64,000 bases of DNA from Microvirga calopogonii (GCF_003347665.1 NZ_QDGA01000011.1:62001-126000), one strand, 5' to 3'. Positions 38,483-50,059 are shown, counted from the stretch's first letter. A program made the numbers and translations. The notes: generated by a model not told the origin, from the letters alone.

Positions 38483-38965
38483 TTATTCAAATTCCCATCC
38501 GCCGATAGCTACATTGGTAGCGTCGCCGGACCGTTCGGCCTCGATCGTAAGTTCAACTCCCCCACATTCGCAGGCTAGCCGTAGCTTTTGCGCTTCGTCC
38601 GGCAGCCGTCGAGCGGCTAGCTGAATGGTTCGGCAGCGCGTCCCGTACGTGTCGATGACCTGTTGCGGCATGCTCTTGGTCTTGTACGTCACATATGCAT
38701 AGGCGGGAGCCGTACCGTCTTGTGCCCGTCCTCTATATTCGACGCTCCCGGCGATAGGGTCCATCAGACCCAGTTCCTCAACCTGAGTTCCATAGATGAG
38801 GAGCAGATATCTCGGATCCCATCGCCCGAATTCATGCGTATCGAGCGACAACCACATGGCCGTGAAAAGCGTGCCGAAAACGCAGGCTGGCACGGCAAGA
38901 ATGTAGGCTACGACAATCAGGAAATTGCGCATGGACCGCTCAATGGAGAGCGTCTCTTGTAACAT
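38483..38965 (-). CDS. hypothetical single-pass membrane protein
   Basis: A 160-residue protein with one N-terminal membrane helix (FLIVVAYILAVPACVFGTLFTAMWL) and a soluble C-terminal part with an even cysteine set (TRCRTIQLAARR, then ACECGGVELTIEA). It may be a membrane-anchored periplasmic domain. A Met at residue 12 (38932, MRNFLIVV) is an equally good start, since neither has a clear ribosome-binding site. No family recognised. Confidence 0.6.
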   Translation of the reverse strand: MLQETLSIERSMRNFLIVVAYILAVPACVFGTLFTAMWLSLDTHEFGRWDPRYLLLIYGTQVEELGLMDPIAGSVEYRGRAQDGTAPAYAYVTYKTKSMPQQVIDTYGTRCRTIQLAARRLPDEAQKLRLACECGGVELTIEAERSGDATNVAIGGWEFE

Positions 38966-39073
38966 AGTTCATTGTCCTTGCCATCACTCCCCGATTTGCC
39001 GAGCGCCTGGGCTCGACACTAAAGTGACACCACCCGCTCGCTAGAAGCGGATCGTCACTGATGGAGGAACGCG

Positions 39074-40039
39074 ATGGATTGCTTTTCGAGACGTTGCCTG
39101 ACTGCGATTCTGACGATGCTCTGCCTCGGGGCTGCGCCTGCGGTTCTCATGGCGGCGGAGCCTGACCGTGACGTGTTGGCCGACCGCGTGACGAAGCTGT
39201 CGCGCGGGACCCAATGGAAGCCGGTCTCGGCTGTTCCGATCAACTTTCTGACCCATCACCCGCAAGGCATGGTGAAGATCGGCGACACGCTGTTCGTGTC
39301 CTCGGTCGAGATCAAGGAGCCGACCAAGCGGTTCCCGCAGCCGGTGGACGGCTATGATCGCGACACGGGCGCGGGCGTCGGGCACCTGTTCAAGATCGAC
39401 ATGAAGGGCAATCTCATCGCCGATATCACTCTCGGCGAGGGGACGATCTATCACCCGGGCGGCATCGATTACGACGGCAAGTACATCTGGGTTCCCGTGG
39501 CCGAATACCGCCCGAACAGCCGATCCATCATCTACCGGGTCGACCCGGAGACGATGAAGGCCGAGGAGATGTTCCGCTTCGCAGACCATGTGGGCGGCCT
39601 GGTGCACAACACCGATGACAAGACCCTGCACGGCGTGAGCTGGGGCTCGCGCCGCTTCTACCGCTGGTCCCTCGACGATAGTGGAAAGCCCACGAATGCC
39701 GGCGAAAGCCCCGAGAAGCTGAGGGCGCTCAACACCTCGCACTATCTCGACTACCAGGACTGCAAATATGCGGGCAAAAGCCGGATGCTGTGCTCCGGTG
39801 TGACCGAGATGCGGGTCACGCCCGATGCACCCCTGTTCCGCCTCGGTGGGCTCGATCTCGTCAGCCTCACGGATGGCCGACCGATCTTCCAGACGCCGGT
39901 TCTGCTCTGGTCCGCCTCTGGCATGGACATGACCCACAACCCAGTCTGGATGGAAGCGAGCGACGCCGGAATCCGCGGCTACTTCATGCCCGAGGACGAC
40001 AAGTCCACGCTCTATATCTACGAGGCCGAAGTGAAGTAG
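39074..40039 (+). CDS. secreted beta-propeller-like protein (DUF6454-type)
   Basis: A 321-residue protein with a signal peptide (CLTAILTMLCLGAAPAVLMAAEP) and a repeating strand-rich pattern with HHPQGMVKIGDTLFVSSVEI, YHPGGIDYDGKYIWVPVAEY and VDPETMKAEEMFRFADHVGGLVHN, which suggests a six-bladed propeller. This layout fits the DUF6454 family. GGAGGAA lies just before the ATG at 39074. It is probably periplasmic. Function unknown. Confidence 0.75.
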   Translation: MDCFSRRCLTAILTMLCLGAAPAVLMAAEPDRDVLADRVTKLSRGTQWKPVSAVPINFLTHHPQGMVKIGDTLFVSSVEIKEPTKRFPQPVDGYDRDTGAGVGHLFKIDMKGNLIADITLGEGTIYHPGGIDYDGKYIWVPVAEYRPNSRSIIYRVDPETMKAEEMFRFADHVGGLVHNTDDKTLHGVSWGSRRFYRWSLDDSGKPTNAGESPEKLRALNTSHYLDYQDCKYAGKSRMLCSGVTEMRVTPDAPLFRLGGLDLVSLTDGRPIFQTPVLLWSASGMDMTHNPVWMEASDAGIRGYFMPEDDKSTLYIYEAEVK

Positions 40040-40219
40040 GACCGGATAAAGTCGATCCTATTACGTGATCCCGGTCCTGGAGCCTGGATTAAGCCAGCCA
40101 CCCAAGGGCGGATTGCCGTCTAACGCTAAATGCTGACGAAGCCCCGCTTCCCCAAGGCACGGATGTGCAGTAACGGAGGTGGGGCTGAGTTCTGTTTTGG
40201 GTGGAGCGTTCGAGGGTTC

Positions 40220-42220
<2,001 letters not shown>

Positions 42221-42300
42221 CGCGGTCACATTCGATCGTTATTAGTAACTGGTCGCTGACGAAAATCTGGGGCCGATCCGCCGTCAGGAAATTTACCTGG

Positions 42301-42393
42301 ACGTCATGGCCGGCCATGTGCCGGCCATCCCGATAACGAGAGGCTCAGCATTTCACGTAATCGAGATCACCGGCACAAGGCCGGTGATGACGT
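42301..42393. repeat. dispersed palindromic repeat, family A
   Basis: A full unit: ACGTCATGGCCGGCCATGTG at the left, ATCGAGATCACCGGCACAAGG and CCGGTGATGACGT at the right, with a variable centre. It lies in the gap between pccA and the gamma-glutamylcyclotransferase-like gene. Confidence 0.85.
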
Positions 42394-42455
42394 GGGAGGT
42401 GGATGGCCAGATTCTCATGGATTAGGCCGACGCCAACGAAGAGAGCGCTTACGCC

Positions 42456-42962
42456 ATGCCCCTCTATTTCGCCTATGGGTCCAACATGGACCGGACCGCC
42501 ATGCTTCAACGCTGCCCGGCTTCCAAGCCGGTCGGCATCGGGCGGCTCATGCGGCATCGTTTCATCATCTTCGATGAGGGCTATGCTTCCGTGGTGCGGG
42601 ATTCGCAGCGCGCGGTCTGGGGCATGGTCTGGGACCTGGCCTTGGCGGACGTTCCCGCCCTCGACCGCTACGAGAGCCTCTCGACGGGCCTCTATACCAA
42701 GGTCATCCAGCCCATCGTGACCGACAAAGGTCCGCGCCGGGCCGTAGTTTACATCGGACGGAGCGCCAAGCCGGGCACGCCGCTGCCGGGCTATATGGAG
42801 GGCGTGATCGAGGCGGCCCGGCATGCGGGACTGCCGGACGATTACGTCCGGAGCTTAGGAACATGGCTGCCCAGGACCCAGGTCACCGCACCGGTTCCTC
42901 AGCTTCCCAAAGTCCGCCCCCTCTGGGACGCGCCATCGGGAACGATCCGTAGACCACGCTGA
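42456..42962 (+). CDS. gamma-glutamylcyclotransferase-like protein
   Basis: A 168-residue protein with the GGCT-fold signature MPLYFAYGSNMDRTAML and a catalytic acidic residue in DRYESLSTGLY. GGCT-like enzymes open or form 5-oxoproline-type linkages at gamma-glutamyl-amines. The protein starts at ATG 42456. After its TGA the same frame continues without a stop to 43040, and the extra peptide (ADEILRRLDLPRAERIIQTVD-like, 25 codons) looks protein-like; a stop-codon change or a decayed neighbour could explain it. Function of this subtype unknown. Confidence 0.85.
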   Translation: MPLYFAYGSNMDRTAMLQRCPASKPVGIGRLMRHRFIIFDEGYASVVRDSQRAVWGMVWDLALADVPALDRYESLSTGLYTKVIQPIVTDKGPRRAVVYIGRSAKPGTPLPGYMEGVIEAARHAGLPDDYVRSLGTWLPRTQVTAPVPQLPKVRPLWDAPSGTIRRPR

Positions 42963-43086
42963 GGCCAGACGAAGGCCGATGAAATCCTGCGCAGGCTGGA
43001 TCTGCCGAGAGCAGAGCGCATTATCCAGACGGTGGATTAGGATTCCGGCGGGCGCCACACCGCGCTTGCCGCACGCACGATAGGGC

Positions 43087-43383
43087 ATGATGACCGCACA
43101 TCGAACCTCGCACGTACTGATCCACGGACGCGTCCAGGGCGTGAGCTTTCGCGCCTGGACGCAGCATCAGGCGCAGCTGCATGGTCTCATGGGCTGGGTC
43201 CGCAATCGGCGGGACGGTACGGTCGAGGCTTTGTTCTCGGGGCCGGAAGACCTCGTCGAGGTGATGCTGAAGGCCTGCCACGAGGGGCCTGCCGGCTCGC
43301 GGGTGGAGAAGGTCGAGATCCTCGACGAAGGCGATCCTGAATATGACCTTTCGAGCCGGTTCGAGGTTCGAGGGACGGTCTAA
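43087..43383 (+). CDS. acylphosphatase
   Basis: A 98-residue protein with the active-site loop GRVQGVSFRAWTQHQAQ (catalytic Arg and the Asn in NRRDGTVEALFSG), the two hallmarks of acylphosphatase, which hydrolyses the carboxyl-phosphate of acyl phosphates. Two consecutive ATGs exist at 43087 and 43090. Its 3' end overlaps the convergent rhodanese gene by 4 bases. Confidence 0.93.
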   Translation: MMTAHRTSHVLIHGRVQGVSFRAWTQHQAQLHGLMGWVRNRRDGTVEALFSGPEDLVEVMLKACHEGPAGSRVEKVEILDEGDPEYDLSSRFEVRGTV

Positions 43384-43790
43384 CCTTTCGCCGGAGCCCC
43401 GGTCTCGACCGGACCGCCCGCATTCTTCCAGGCGGTGAAGCCACCCTCCACATGAGCAACCGGGGTCAGGCCCATATCCTGCGCCGTTTTCGTGGACAGT
43501 GCCGAGCGCCATCCCGCGGCGCAGAAAAACACGAAGGTCTTGTCCTGGGCGAAGACCGGCTTGTGATAGGGGCTTTCCGGATCGATCCAGAATTCCAGCA
43601 TGCCCCGCGGGCAATGGACCGCGCCGGGAACGCGACCTTCGCGTTCGAGCTCGCGTGGGTCGCGCAGGTCCACGAACACCACGTCGTCCCGGCCGTGCAG
43701 GGCCATGGCCTCGGCGATGGGCAGGGTCCTGATCTTCGCATTGGCTTCGTCGAGCAATGCCTTGTAGCCGCGGGTGATGGTCTGAGACAT
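43380..43790 (-). CDS. rhodanese-like sulfurtransferase
   Basis: A 136-residue single rhodanese domain. VVFVDLRDPRELEREGRVPGAVHCPRG begins the fold, and the catalytic Cys lies in FCAAGWRSAL, a six-residue active loop of normal size. The end is HVEGGFTAWKNAGGPV. The ATG at 43790 (MSQTITRG) is preceded by GGGGAG; a longer in-frame start lacks a ribosome-binding site. It probably moves sulfane sulfur between acceptors; cytoplasmic. Confidence 0.9.
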   Translation of the reverse strand: MSQTITRGYKALLDEANAKIRTLPIAEAMALHGRDDVVFVDLRDPRELEREGRVPGAVHCPRGMLEFWIDPESPYHKPVFAQDKTFVFFCAAGWRSALSTKTAQDMGLTPVAHVEGGFTAWKNAGGPVETGAPAKG

Positions 43791-43861
43791 GAACGGTCGC
43801 TCCCCATTGAGGCTTTGCACAAACTGGGCAAGATGGCGGCGGAGTCAACGGGAGACGACGG

Positions 43862-44554
43862 GTGCTGGGTTTCACGAATCTCGATTATGGGGCGTTGGCA
43901 TTCTTCCTTACCGCTTGGCTCGGGTATCATGCCGCGCTCGAACTCACGCCTGCCGGGCAAGGCAGCCTCAACAGGCTCATGAACCAATACCGCTACCACT
44001 GGATGGAGCAGATGGTGGTGCGGGAGAACCGCATCGTCGACACCACCATCATGGCCTCGCTCATGAACGGCACCGCGTTCTTCGCCTCGACCTCTCTGAT
44101 CGCCATCGGCGGCGTGCTGGCGCTCCTGCGCTCGGCGGATAGCGTGCTGCCGCTCTTTGCCGACCTTCCGTTCGGAGAGCCGCCGACGCGCCTGGGTTGG
44201 GACGTGAAGGTGATCGGGCTCGCGGTGATCTTCGTCTATGCCTTCTTCAAATTCGCCTGGTCGTACCGCCTGTTCAACTACATGGCGATCATCGTCGGGG
44301 CCGTGCCGGTGCTGAAGGAGGGCAATCGCGAGGAGGCGCTGGCTGTTGCCCGTCAGGCCGCCGCGATGAATGCGGTGGCCGGGAAGCATTTCAACAGGGG
44401 ACAACGGGCCTTTTTCTTCTCCCTGGCCTATCTCGGCTGGTTCGTGAGCGCCTATCTCTTCATCGGAGCGACGGCCGGCGTCCTTCTCGTCATGTGGCGG
44501 CGCCAGTTCCTGTCCGATGCCCACGATGCAGCCCTAAGGTCAGCCGATGTCTAA
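43862..44554 (+). CDS. DUF599 family membrane protein
   Basis: A 230-residue integral membrane protein with four predicted helices (about 8-25, 66-87, 110-145 including VIGLAVIFVYAFFKFAWSYR, and 187-212). It carries the DUF599 motifs HWMEQMVVRENRIVDTTIMASLMNGTAFFAST and RLFNYMAIIVGAVP. The start is GTG at 43862. The end overlaps the DUF3253 gene by 8 bases. Function unknown. Confidence 0.9.
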   Translation: MLGFTNLDYGALAFFLTAWLGYHAALELTPAGQGSLNRLMNQYRYHWMEQMVVRENRIVDTTIMASLMNGTAFFASTSLIAIGGVLALLRSADSVLPLFADLPFGEPPTRLGWDVKVIGLAVIFVYAFFKFAWSYRLFNYMAIIVGAVPVLKEGNREEALAVARQAAAMNAVAGKHFNRGQRAFFFSLAYLGWFVSAYLFIGATAGVLLVMWRRQFLSDAHDAALRSADV

Positions 44555-44825
44555 GAACGCAAAGCCCGAGGAGCTGGAGACGGCGATGCTGGCGCTTCTC
44601 GAGGAGCGTGGCCCCGGCAAGACCATCAGCCCGGCCGATGTGGCCCAGGCCATCGGCGGCAACCAGCCGGAAGGTTGGGGACCCTTGATGCAGCCGGTCA
44701 GGAAGGTGGCCGTGCGCCTCATGAAGGAGGGCCGCATCGTCATCCTCCGCAAGGGCCGTCCGGTCGATCCCGACGATTTTCGCGGAACTTATCGGTTGGC
44801 GCTGTCGCCGATCCAAGATCCATGA
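44547..44825 (+). CDS. DUF3253 family protein
   Basis: A 92-residue, probably winged-helix protein: LLEERGPGKTISPADVAQAIGG is the first helical part, GPLMQPVRKVAVRLMKEGRIVILRKGRPVDP the wing region. This is the DUF3253 layout. It overlaps the DUF599 gene by 8 bases at its start and the convergent YdcF-type gene by 37 bases at its end. The fold hints at nucleic-acid binding, but no target is known. Confidence 0.9.
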   Translation: MSKNAKPEELETAMLALLEERGPGKTISPADVAQAIGGNQPEGWGPLMQPVRKVAVRLMKEGRIVILRKGRPVDPDDFRGTYRLALSPIQDP

Positions 44826-45619
44826 GGAGATGGCAACAGCCCCACCGTGCGGCCCGCGAGATAATAGGCGATCAGACCGGCCCACTCCTTAGTTCCAATG
44901 TCGAGCCGCCGCAGGCCTTCCGAGATGAACGCAAAGGGGCGATTGATCCCGGAACCGCCGGATGTGCGGAAATCCACCGGATAGGCAACGACAGCAAAAC
45001 CAACCTTTTCGAAGACGCCGACTGCGCGCGGCATATGCCATGCAGACGTGACGAGCAGCCAACGCTCGCCCTGCCTGGGCCTGGCGAGCTCGATGGAGTA
45101 GGCGGCGTTTTCGTAAGTCGTGCGCGAGCGATCCTCGATCAGCATGCGTGCCGGATCCATCCCGATGCTCTTGAAATACTCCGCGATGATGGGTGCTTCG
45201 GCGGTCCCATCCCCGAAAACCGTGCCGCCTCCGCCCGAAATCAGGATCCGGGCGCCCGGATAGCGATGGGCGAGCTGGATCGTATCGAGGACGCGCTCGG
45301 CCGATTCATTGGAGACGATTATGCCCCGGGCGGCCGAATCCGCCGCCTCCACGGAGCCGCCCAGCAGGATGATGCCGTCGACCGGCTTTCCATCGTCACG
45401 GAAGGGCGGGAAACGCTCCTCCAGCGGGAGCAGGATGTAGCTGGCGATCGGGAGCAGCCCCAGAACGATGGTCGCCAGGGTGAACACGAGGCTAAGGCCG
45501 ATGCCGACCCGCCGGTAGCGTTTGAAGGCTGCAAGGATCAGCCCCATCAGAATGAGGCTGATCAGAAGGTTGGATGGCGTGGCGAAGAACCACGCAATTT
45601 TCGAGACGTAATAGAACAC
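44789..45619 (-). CDS. YdcF/ElyC family protein (DUF218)
   Basis: A 276-residue protein with two N-terminal membrane helices (SNLLISLILMGLILAAF and GIGLSLVFTLATIVLGLLPI) and a DUF218 domain: DGIILLGGSVEAADSA, ARILISGGGGTVFGDG, EDRSRTTYENAAYSIELA and LLVTSAWHMPRAVGVFEKVG. The domain faces the periplasm or cytoplasm and in ElyC is linked to envelope biogenesis. Its 3' end overlaps the convergent DUF3253 gene. Confidence 0.92.
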   Translation of the reverse strand: MFYYVSKIAWFFATPSNLLISLILMGLILAAFKRYRRVGIGLSLVFTLATIVLGLLPIASYILLPLEERFPPFRDDGKPVDGIILLGGSVEAADSAARGIIVSNESAERVLDTIQLAHRYPGARILISGGGGTVFGDGTAEAPIIAEYFKSIGMDPARMLIEDRSRTTYENAAYSIELARPRQGERWLLVTSAWHMPRAVGVFEKVGFAVVAYPVDFRTSGGSGINRPFAFISEGLRRLDIGTKEWAGLIAYYLAGRTVGLLPSPHGSWIGDSANR

Positions 45620-45639
45620 CCGCCATCCTTCTTGACGTC

Positions 45640-46341
45640 TTAAACCTTCGACTCGGCCTCGTAGCGGGCCTTGGTCTCCGCATTGGGCGGATACAGGCCG
45701 GGGAGGGGGACACCCTTTTCGACCTCACGCATGACCCAGAGTTCGTAGCGCTCCTGCTCGACGGCGGCCTTGGCGACCTCTTCCACCATGGCGGCGGGGA
45801 TCACGACGACGCCGTCGCGGTCTGCGACGATCACGTCATCGGGGAAGATGGCGACTCCGCCGCAGCCGATGGGTTCCTGCCAGCCGACGAAGGTAAGGCC
45901 CGCGACGGAGGGCGGAGCGGCCACGCCCGCGCACCAGACCGGCAGGTTAGTGCCTTCGACACCAGCCGCATCGCGCACCACGCCATCGGTAATGAGGGCG
46001 GCGACGCCCCGCTTCTGCATGCGTGCGGTGAGAATGTCGCCGAAGATGCCGGCATCGGTGACGCCCATGGAATCGACCACCGCGATGCAGCCTTCCGGCA
46101 TGTCCTCGATGGCCGCGCGGGTGGAGCGCGGTGAGGCCCAGGATTCCGGCGTGGCCAGATCCTCGCGCGCGGGCACGAAGCGCAGGGTGAAGGCACGGCC
46201 GACCATCTTCTCGGTGGCATTGAATGCGGGCATCGGCCCCCTCATCCAGCAGCGGCGGACGCCCTTCTTCAGAAGCACAGTTGTGATCGTGGCGGTAGAG
46301 GCAGCGCGAAGGGCATCGGCGATCGTCTTGTCGAGAGTCAT
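45640..46341 (-). CDS. RraA family protein (HMG/CHA aldolase-like)
   Basis: A 233-residue protein of the RraA/4-hydroxy-4-methyl-2-oxoglutarate aldolase family. The signature GDILTARMQKRGVAALITDGVVRDAAG holds the metal/substrate Arg-Asp pair, and DDVIVADRDGVVVIPA is the second conserved stretch. Members of this length act as class II aldolases on oxo-diacids or as RNase E inhibitors; the extended N-terminus and ring-cleavage-type relatives favour an enzyme. It is 20 bases upstream of the YdcF-type gene, on the same strand. Confidence 0.88.
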   Translation of the reverse strand: MTLDKTIADALRAASTATITTVLLKKGVRRCWMRGPMPAFNATEKMVGRAFTLRFVPAREDLATPESWASPRSTRAAIEDMPEGCIAVVDSMGVTDAGIFGDILTARMQKRGVAALITDGVVRDAAGVEGTNLPVWCAGVAAPPSVAGLTFVGWQEPIGCGGVAIFPDDVIVADRDGVVVIPAAMVEEVAKAAVEQERYELWVMREVEKGVPLPGLYPPNAETKARYEAESKV

Positions 46342-46478
46342 GAGAGGTTCCTGACGTTGGGGTAGCTACTCATAACGGCCGTCCGCCCCGAACGCCACCA
46401 TTAGACCTTGCCATCCTCTGCATCAATGTTTCATGTCAGAATGGTGCCGTCGAGGCACGCGCTGGTTTGGAACGGTGA

Positions 46479-47057
46479 ATGAATCGCTTTCTCGCCCCTT
46501 GGCTGCTGTATCTCACCCTCGGTGCCGCATCGGCCTCGGTAGTGCCGCTGAAACCCGGTGAAGCCCGCCAAGCTGTACAGGGTCTCGTCAGGGAGGTGTT
46601 GGACGCTCTGGCGACACAGGATTTCAATAAGCTTGCATCGTTCGTCGGTGGGGAGGGGCTGATCGTGAGCCCCTATGTGACGATCGATGACGGCGATGTG
46701 CGCCTGTCCCGAGCCGAGGTCGAGCGCTGCGCTACGGATCCGCGGGTGCGCCATTGGGGCGAGAAGGACGGCAGCGGCGACCCCATCGAGGCCGATTGCC
46801 GCCGCTACTTCGAGGAGTTCGTATGGAGTGCGGATTACCGCAGAGCGGATGAGGTACGCTACAATGAACCGCGTCAGAGGGGAAACGATATCAACAACAA
46901 TCACGCCTTTGCGCCCGACAGTGTTGTCGTCGAACTGCATATCCGCGGTAAAACCGTTGCAACCGACCTGGAGTGGAAGAGCCTGCGCCTGATCTTCCGC
47001 AGGGGCGACCGAGGCTTTTCCCTCATCGCCATCACCCGGGATGTGTGGACGATCTGA
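46479..47057 (+). CDS. secreted hypothetical protein
   Basis: A 192-residue protein with a signal peptide (MNRFLAPWLLYLTLGAASA) and a globular C-terminus (LVREVLDALATQDFNKLASFVG, then WKSLRLIFRRGDRGFSLIAITRDVW). The second half reads like a small NTF2/SnoaL-type or DUF fold, but I see no clear match. Probably periplasmic. Confidence 0.7.
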   Translation: MNRFLAPWLLYLTLGAASASVVPLKPGEARQAVQGLVREVLDALATQDFNKLASFVGGEGLIVSPYVTIDDGDVRLSRAEVERCATDPRVRHWGEKDGSGDPIEADCRRYFEEFVWSADYRRADEVRYNEPRQRGNDINNNHAFAPDSVVVELHIRGKTVATDLEWKSLRLIFRRGDRGFSLIAITRDVWTI

Positions 47058-47206
47058 GCGAAGTGTCGCAATGCCCGGCTTTCCAGACATTTCTCAAAGT
47101 GCCTCTTTGAACGATGAGGTTGACCTGGAACGGGAGCTGGCTCTTATGCCGTCCTGTAGAGACGGGATTCGCGCCGTCCATGAACAATGCGGATGCGGGG
47201 TAGGGG

Positions 47207-48787
47207 ATGTCTGAATTTCATAATCGCGGCCTGTCGGCCCCCGCGTCTCTCGACAGGAGCATCGAGCGCCCCTGGGTCGTCCTCAAGCAGACGGTGCTCG
47301 TGGCGGCATTGATCCTTCTGCCGCTGTTCTACACGATCGTGCCGCCGCTGGAGGATTATCCCAATCACCTGGCCCGGATGCAGGCGCTTGCGAGCATCCC
47401 GGGCAACGAGCCCCTGTCGCGGTTCTACGAGGTCGCCTGGGCGCCGATTCCCAATCTCATCATGGACCTGATCGTCCCGCCGCTGGTCCAGGTCTTCGGT
47501 GTCTATGCCGCTGGTCGGGTCTTCGTGGGGCTGACGCTCCTCCTGATGCTCCTGGGGCCGATGCTGCTGCATCGCACGCTCGACGGGCGCTGGTCGGCCT
47601 GGCCCCTCGTGGGCGGGCTGTTCGTCTATAACGGCTTTCTGTTCACGGGTCTGATGAATTACCTGTTCGGCGTTGGGGCGGCGGTGCTGGGTCTCTCCGT
47701 CTGGATCACGCTCTGCGGGAAGCCGATGGTCATCCGAGCCCTTGCGAGCTTCGTCTTCTGCGCGGTTCTTTATGTGTGCCATTTGTCGGCGCTCGGTCTC
47801 TATGGCCTCGGAATCGCCAGTTTCGAGTTCTGGCGGCTCTGGACGCAGAAGGCCTGGAAGCCTGCGCCTCTGCTGAGGAGCGCCCTGGCACTCGGCGTAC
47901 CGTTCCTGCCCTTCCTCTATTTCCTGGTCAGCAGCCCGACATGGGGGCTCTCGCACGACATCGTCTGGGAATCGCAGGGAAAGTTCGAGGCCCTTACGCT
48001 TTTCCTCTCGGTCTATTCCGATGTCACCGACATCCCCTTCCTGATCCTGATCGCCATCGCCATTGGAATCGCCATCAAACGCGGTCTGGTCAGTTTTCAT
48101 CCGGCTGGCCTGATTGTGGCCGGTGTGCTGACTCTGGCCTTTCTGGCCATGCCGCGCATGGCCTTCGGGTCCTGGATGGCCGACCAGCGCATCGTTGTAG
48201 GCATCTTCTTCATGACGCTTGGTTTCATTTCGGTCGATCTGAAAAGGCTCGAGAACCACAACGCCTTCTTCGCGGTCTGCCTCGTCGCGATCGCCTTCCG
48301 CGTCGTCGACGTCTCAGCCCATTGGGTGGCCATCTCGCAGCCGCTTCAGGAGCTGAAAAGCTCGCTCCGCCTCATGCCCTCGGGCTCGCGTCTGCTCGTC
48401 ACCCAGGCGGACGATCCCGCCGAGGGCCCTGTCGACGCCGCCCTGTCCCATGCGCCGACGCTTGCGGTAATCGAGCGCTCGGCGCTCGTCTCCCGCCTGT
48501 TCGTCGTGCCTGGAAAGCAGATCCTTCACGCGCGGCCGGAATACGGCGGGCACGTCGATACGGAAGATGGGGACACGCCGCGCATCAGCCAGATCATCGT
48601 GGCTGCGGAGGAAGAAGAGGCTCCGGCCGATGGCCCCCATTACTGGGATCGATGGACCGACTTTTACGACTATCTGATCGTGCTCGGCACCGATCCGGAC
48701 GAGACGGCCAATCCTGCGCCCGATCTCCTGCGGATCGTGCACAATGGGCGCGGGTTCCAGCTCTACAAGATCAGGAAGGACTCCTGA
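47207..48787 (+). CDS. polytopic membrane protein with GT-C-like layout
   Basis: A 526-residue protein with about 9-10 hydrophobic helices in residues 28-365 and a soluble tail (380-526). The first periplasmic loop holds PPLEDYPNHLARMQALA with an acidic pair, a feature of GT-C glycosyltransferase-type proteins. I see no more specific signature and no glycan genes adjacent, so function is open. The start ATG lies at 47207 with a weak GGGG upstream. Confidence 0.72.
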   Translation: MSEFHNRGLSAPASLDRSIERPWVVLKQTVLVAALILLPLFYTIVPPLEDYPNHLARMQALASIPGNEPLSRFYEVAWAPIPNLIMDLIVPPLVQVFGVYAAGRVFVGLTLLLMLLGPMLLHRTLDGRWSAWPLVGGLFVYNGFLFTGLMNYLFGVGAAVLGLSVWITLCGKPMVIRALASFVFCAVLYVCHLSALGLYGLGIASFEFWRLWTQKAWKPAPLLRSALALGVPFLPFLYFLVSSPTWGLSHDIVWESQGKFEALTLFLSVYSDVTDIPFLILIAIAIGIAIKRGLVSFHPAGLIVAGVLTLAFLAMPRMAFGSWMADQRIVVGIFFMTLGFISVDLKRLENHNAFFAVCLVAIAFRVVDVSAHWVAISQPLQELKSSLRLMPSGSRLLVTQADDPAEGPVDAALSHAPTLAVIERSALVSRLFVVPGKQILHARPEYGGHVDTEDGDTPRISQIIVAAEEEEAPADGPHYWDRWTDFYDYLIVLGTDPDETANPAPDLLRIVHNGRGFQLYKIRKDS

Positions 48788-48886
48788 ATCTCCGGACGTC
48801 GGATAGACCTTACGCTCGTAGCTTCATTCCTGTGCTCGATCGCATCTTCCCATGCGAAAGCGGTGCCCGCTTTTTCGCACGATGCT

Positions 48887-50059
48887 CTAAGCCGTCTTGG
48901 CGAAAAGTTCGCGCCCGATCAGCATTCGGCGGATCTCGCTCGTGCCGGCGCCGATCTCGTAGAGCTTCGCGTCCCGCAGCAGGCGACCGGTCGGGTAATC
49001 GTTGATATAGCCGTTGCCGCCGAGAAGCTGGATTGCATCGAGGGCCATCTTGGTGGCGTTTTCTGCCGCGTAGAGGATGGCGCCGGCTGCGTCCTCCCGG
49101 GTGGTCTCGCCCCGGTCGCACGCCTTGGCGACCGCATAGACATAGGCTTTCGCGGCATTCATGGTCACGTACATGTCAGCGACCTTGCCCTGCACGAGCT
49201 GGAACTCGCCGATAGCCTGCCCGAACTGCTTGCGCTCATGGATGTAGGGCAGGACCACGTCCATGCAGGCCTGCATGATGCCCGTGGAACCGGCAGCCAA
49301 CACGGCGCGCTCGTAATCGAGGCCGGACATGAGCACGTTCACGCCCCGGCCGACCTGACCGAGCACGTTTTCTTCAGGCACTTCGCAATCCTCGAACACC
49401 AGTTCGCAGGTGTCGGAGCCGCGCATGCCGAGCTTATCGAGCTTCTGGTGCGTGGAGAAGCCCTTGAAGCCTTTCTCGATGAGGAAGGCCGTGATGCCGC
49501 GTGGGCCGGCCGCCGGATCGGTCTTGGCATAGACCACCAGGGTGTCGGCCGTGGGGCCGTTGGTGATCCACATCTTGTTGCCGTTGAGCACGTAGCGGTC
49601 GCCGCGCTTCTCGGCGCGGGTGCGCATCGAGACCACGTCGGATCCGGAGCCCGGCTCGGACATGGCGAGCGCCCCGAGATGCTCGCCGGAGATCAGCTTC
49701 GGCAGGTAGCGGCGCTTCTGGTCCTCGTTGCCGTTTCGGCGGATCTGGTTGACGCAGAGGTTCGAATGGGCGCCATAGGACAGGCCGACCGACGCGGAGG
49801 CCCGGGAAATCTCCTCCATGGCGATCACGTGTTCGAGATAGCCGAGCCCAGCCCCACCGTATTCCTCCTCGACCGTGATGCCGTGCAGGCCGAGCTCGCC
49901 CATCTGGGGCCAGAGATCGCGCGGAAACTGGTTCGTCCGGTCGATTTCCTCGGCGCGGGGCGCGATCTTCTCCTGCGCGAAGTCACTCACGGTTTCGCGG
50001 ATCGCGTCGGCCGTCTCGCCGAGATCGAAATTGAAGCCCTTGGCGGCATTCTGCAGCAT
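48887..50059 (-). CDS. ivd: isovaleryl-CoA dehydrogenase
   Basis: A 390-residue acyl-CoA dehydrogenase of the IVD subgroup. Features include [57 protein letters not shown] (FAD and CoA contacts), [14 protein letters not shown], and the ending [28 protein letters not shown]. The catalytic Glu lies at the [13 protein letters not shown] region, as in isovaleryl-CoA dehydrogenase. The ATG at 50059 is preceded by GGGAGGAACAG, which excludes a longer frame. It catalyses the third step of leucine breakdown; the next enzyme would be MccAB, of which MccB lies at 54572. Confidence 0.92.
   Translation of the reverse strand: MLQNAAKGFNFDLGETADAIRETVSDFAQEKIAPRAEEIDRTNQFPRDLWPQMGELGLHGITVEEEYGGAGLGYLEHVIAMEEISRASASVGLSYGAHSNLCVNQIRRNGNEDQKRRYLPKLISGEHLGALAMSEPGSGSDVVSMRTRAEKRGDRYVLNGNKMWITNGPTADTLVVYAKTDPAAGPRGITAFLIEKGFKGFSTHQKLDKLGMRGSDTCELVFEDCEVPEENVLGQVGRGVNVLMSGLDYERAVLAAGSTGIMQACMDVVLPYIHERKQFGQAIGEFQLVQGKVADMYVTMNAAKAYVYAVAKACDRGETTREDAAGAILYAAENATKMALDAIQLLGGNGYINDYPTGRLLRDAKLYEIGAGTSEIRRMLIGRELFAKTA

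Noticed and set aside
43021..43875. Minus-strand frame covering acylphosphatase and rhodanese
   Set aside because: It overlaps two well-supported genes with active-site motifs; the product has no recognisable features.
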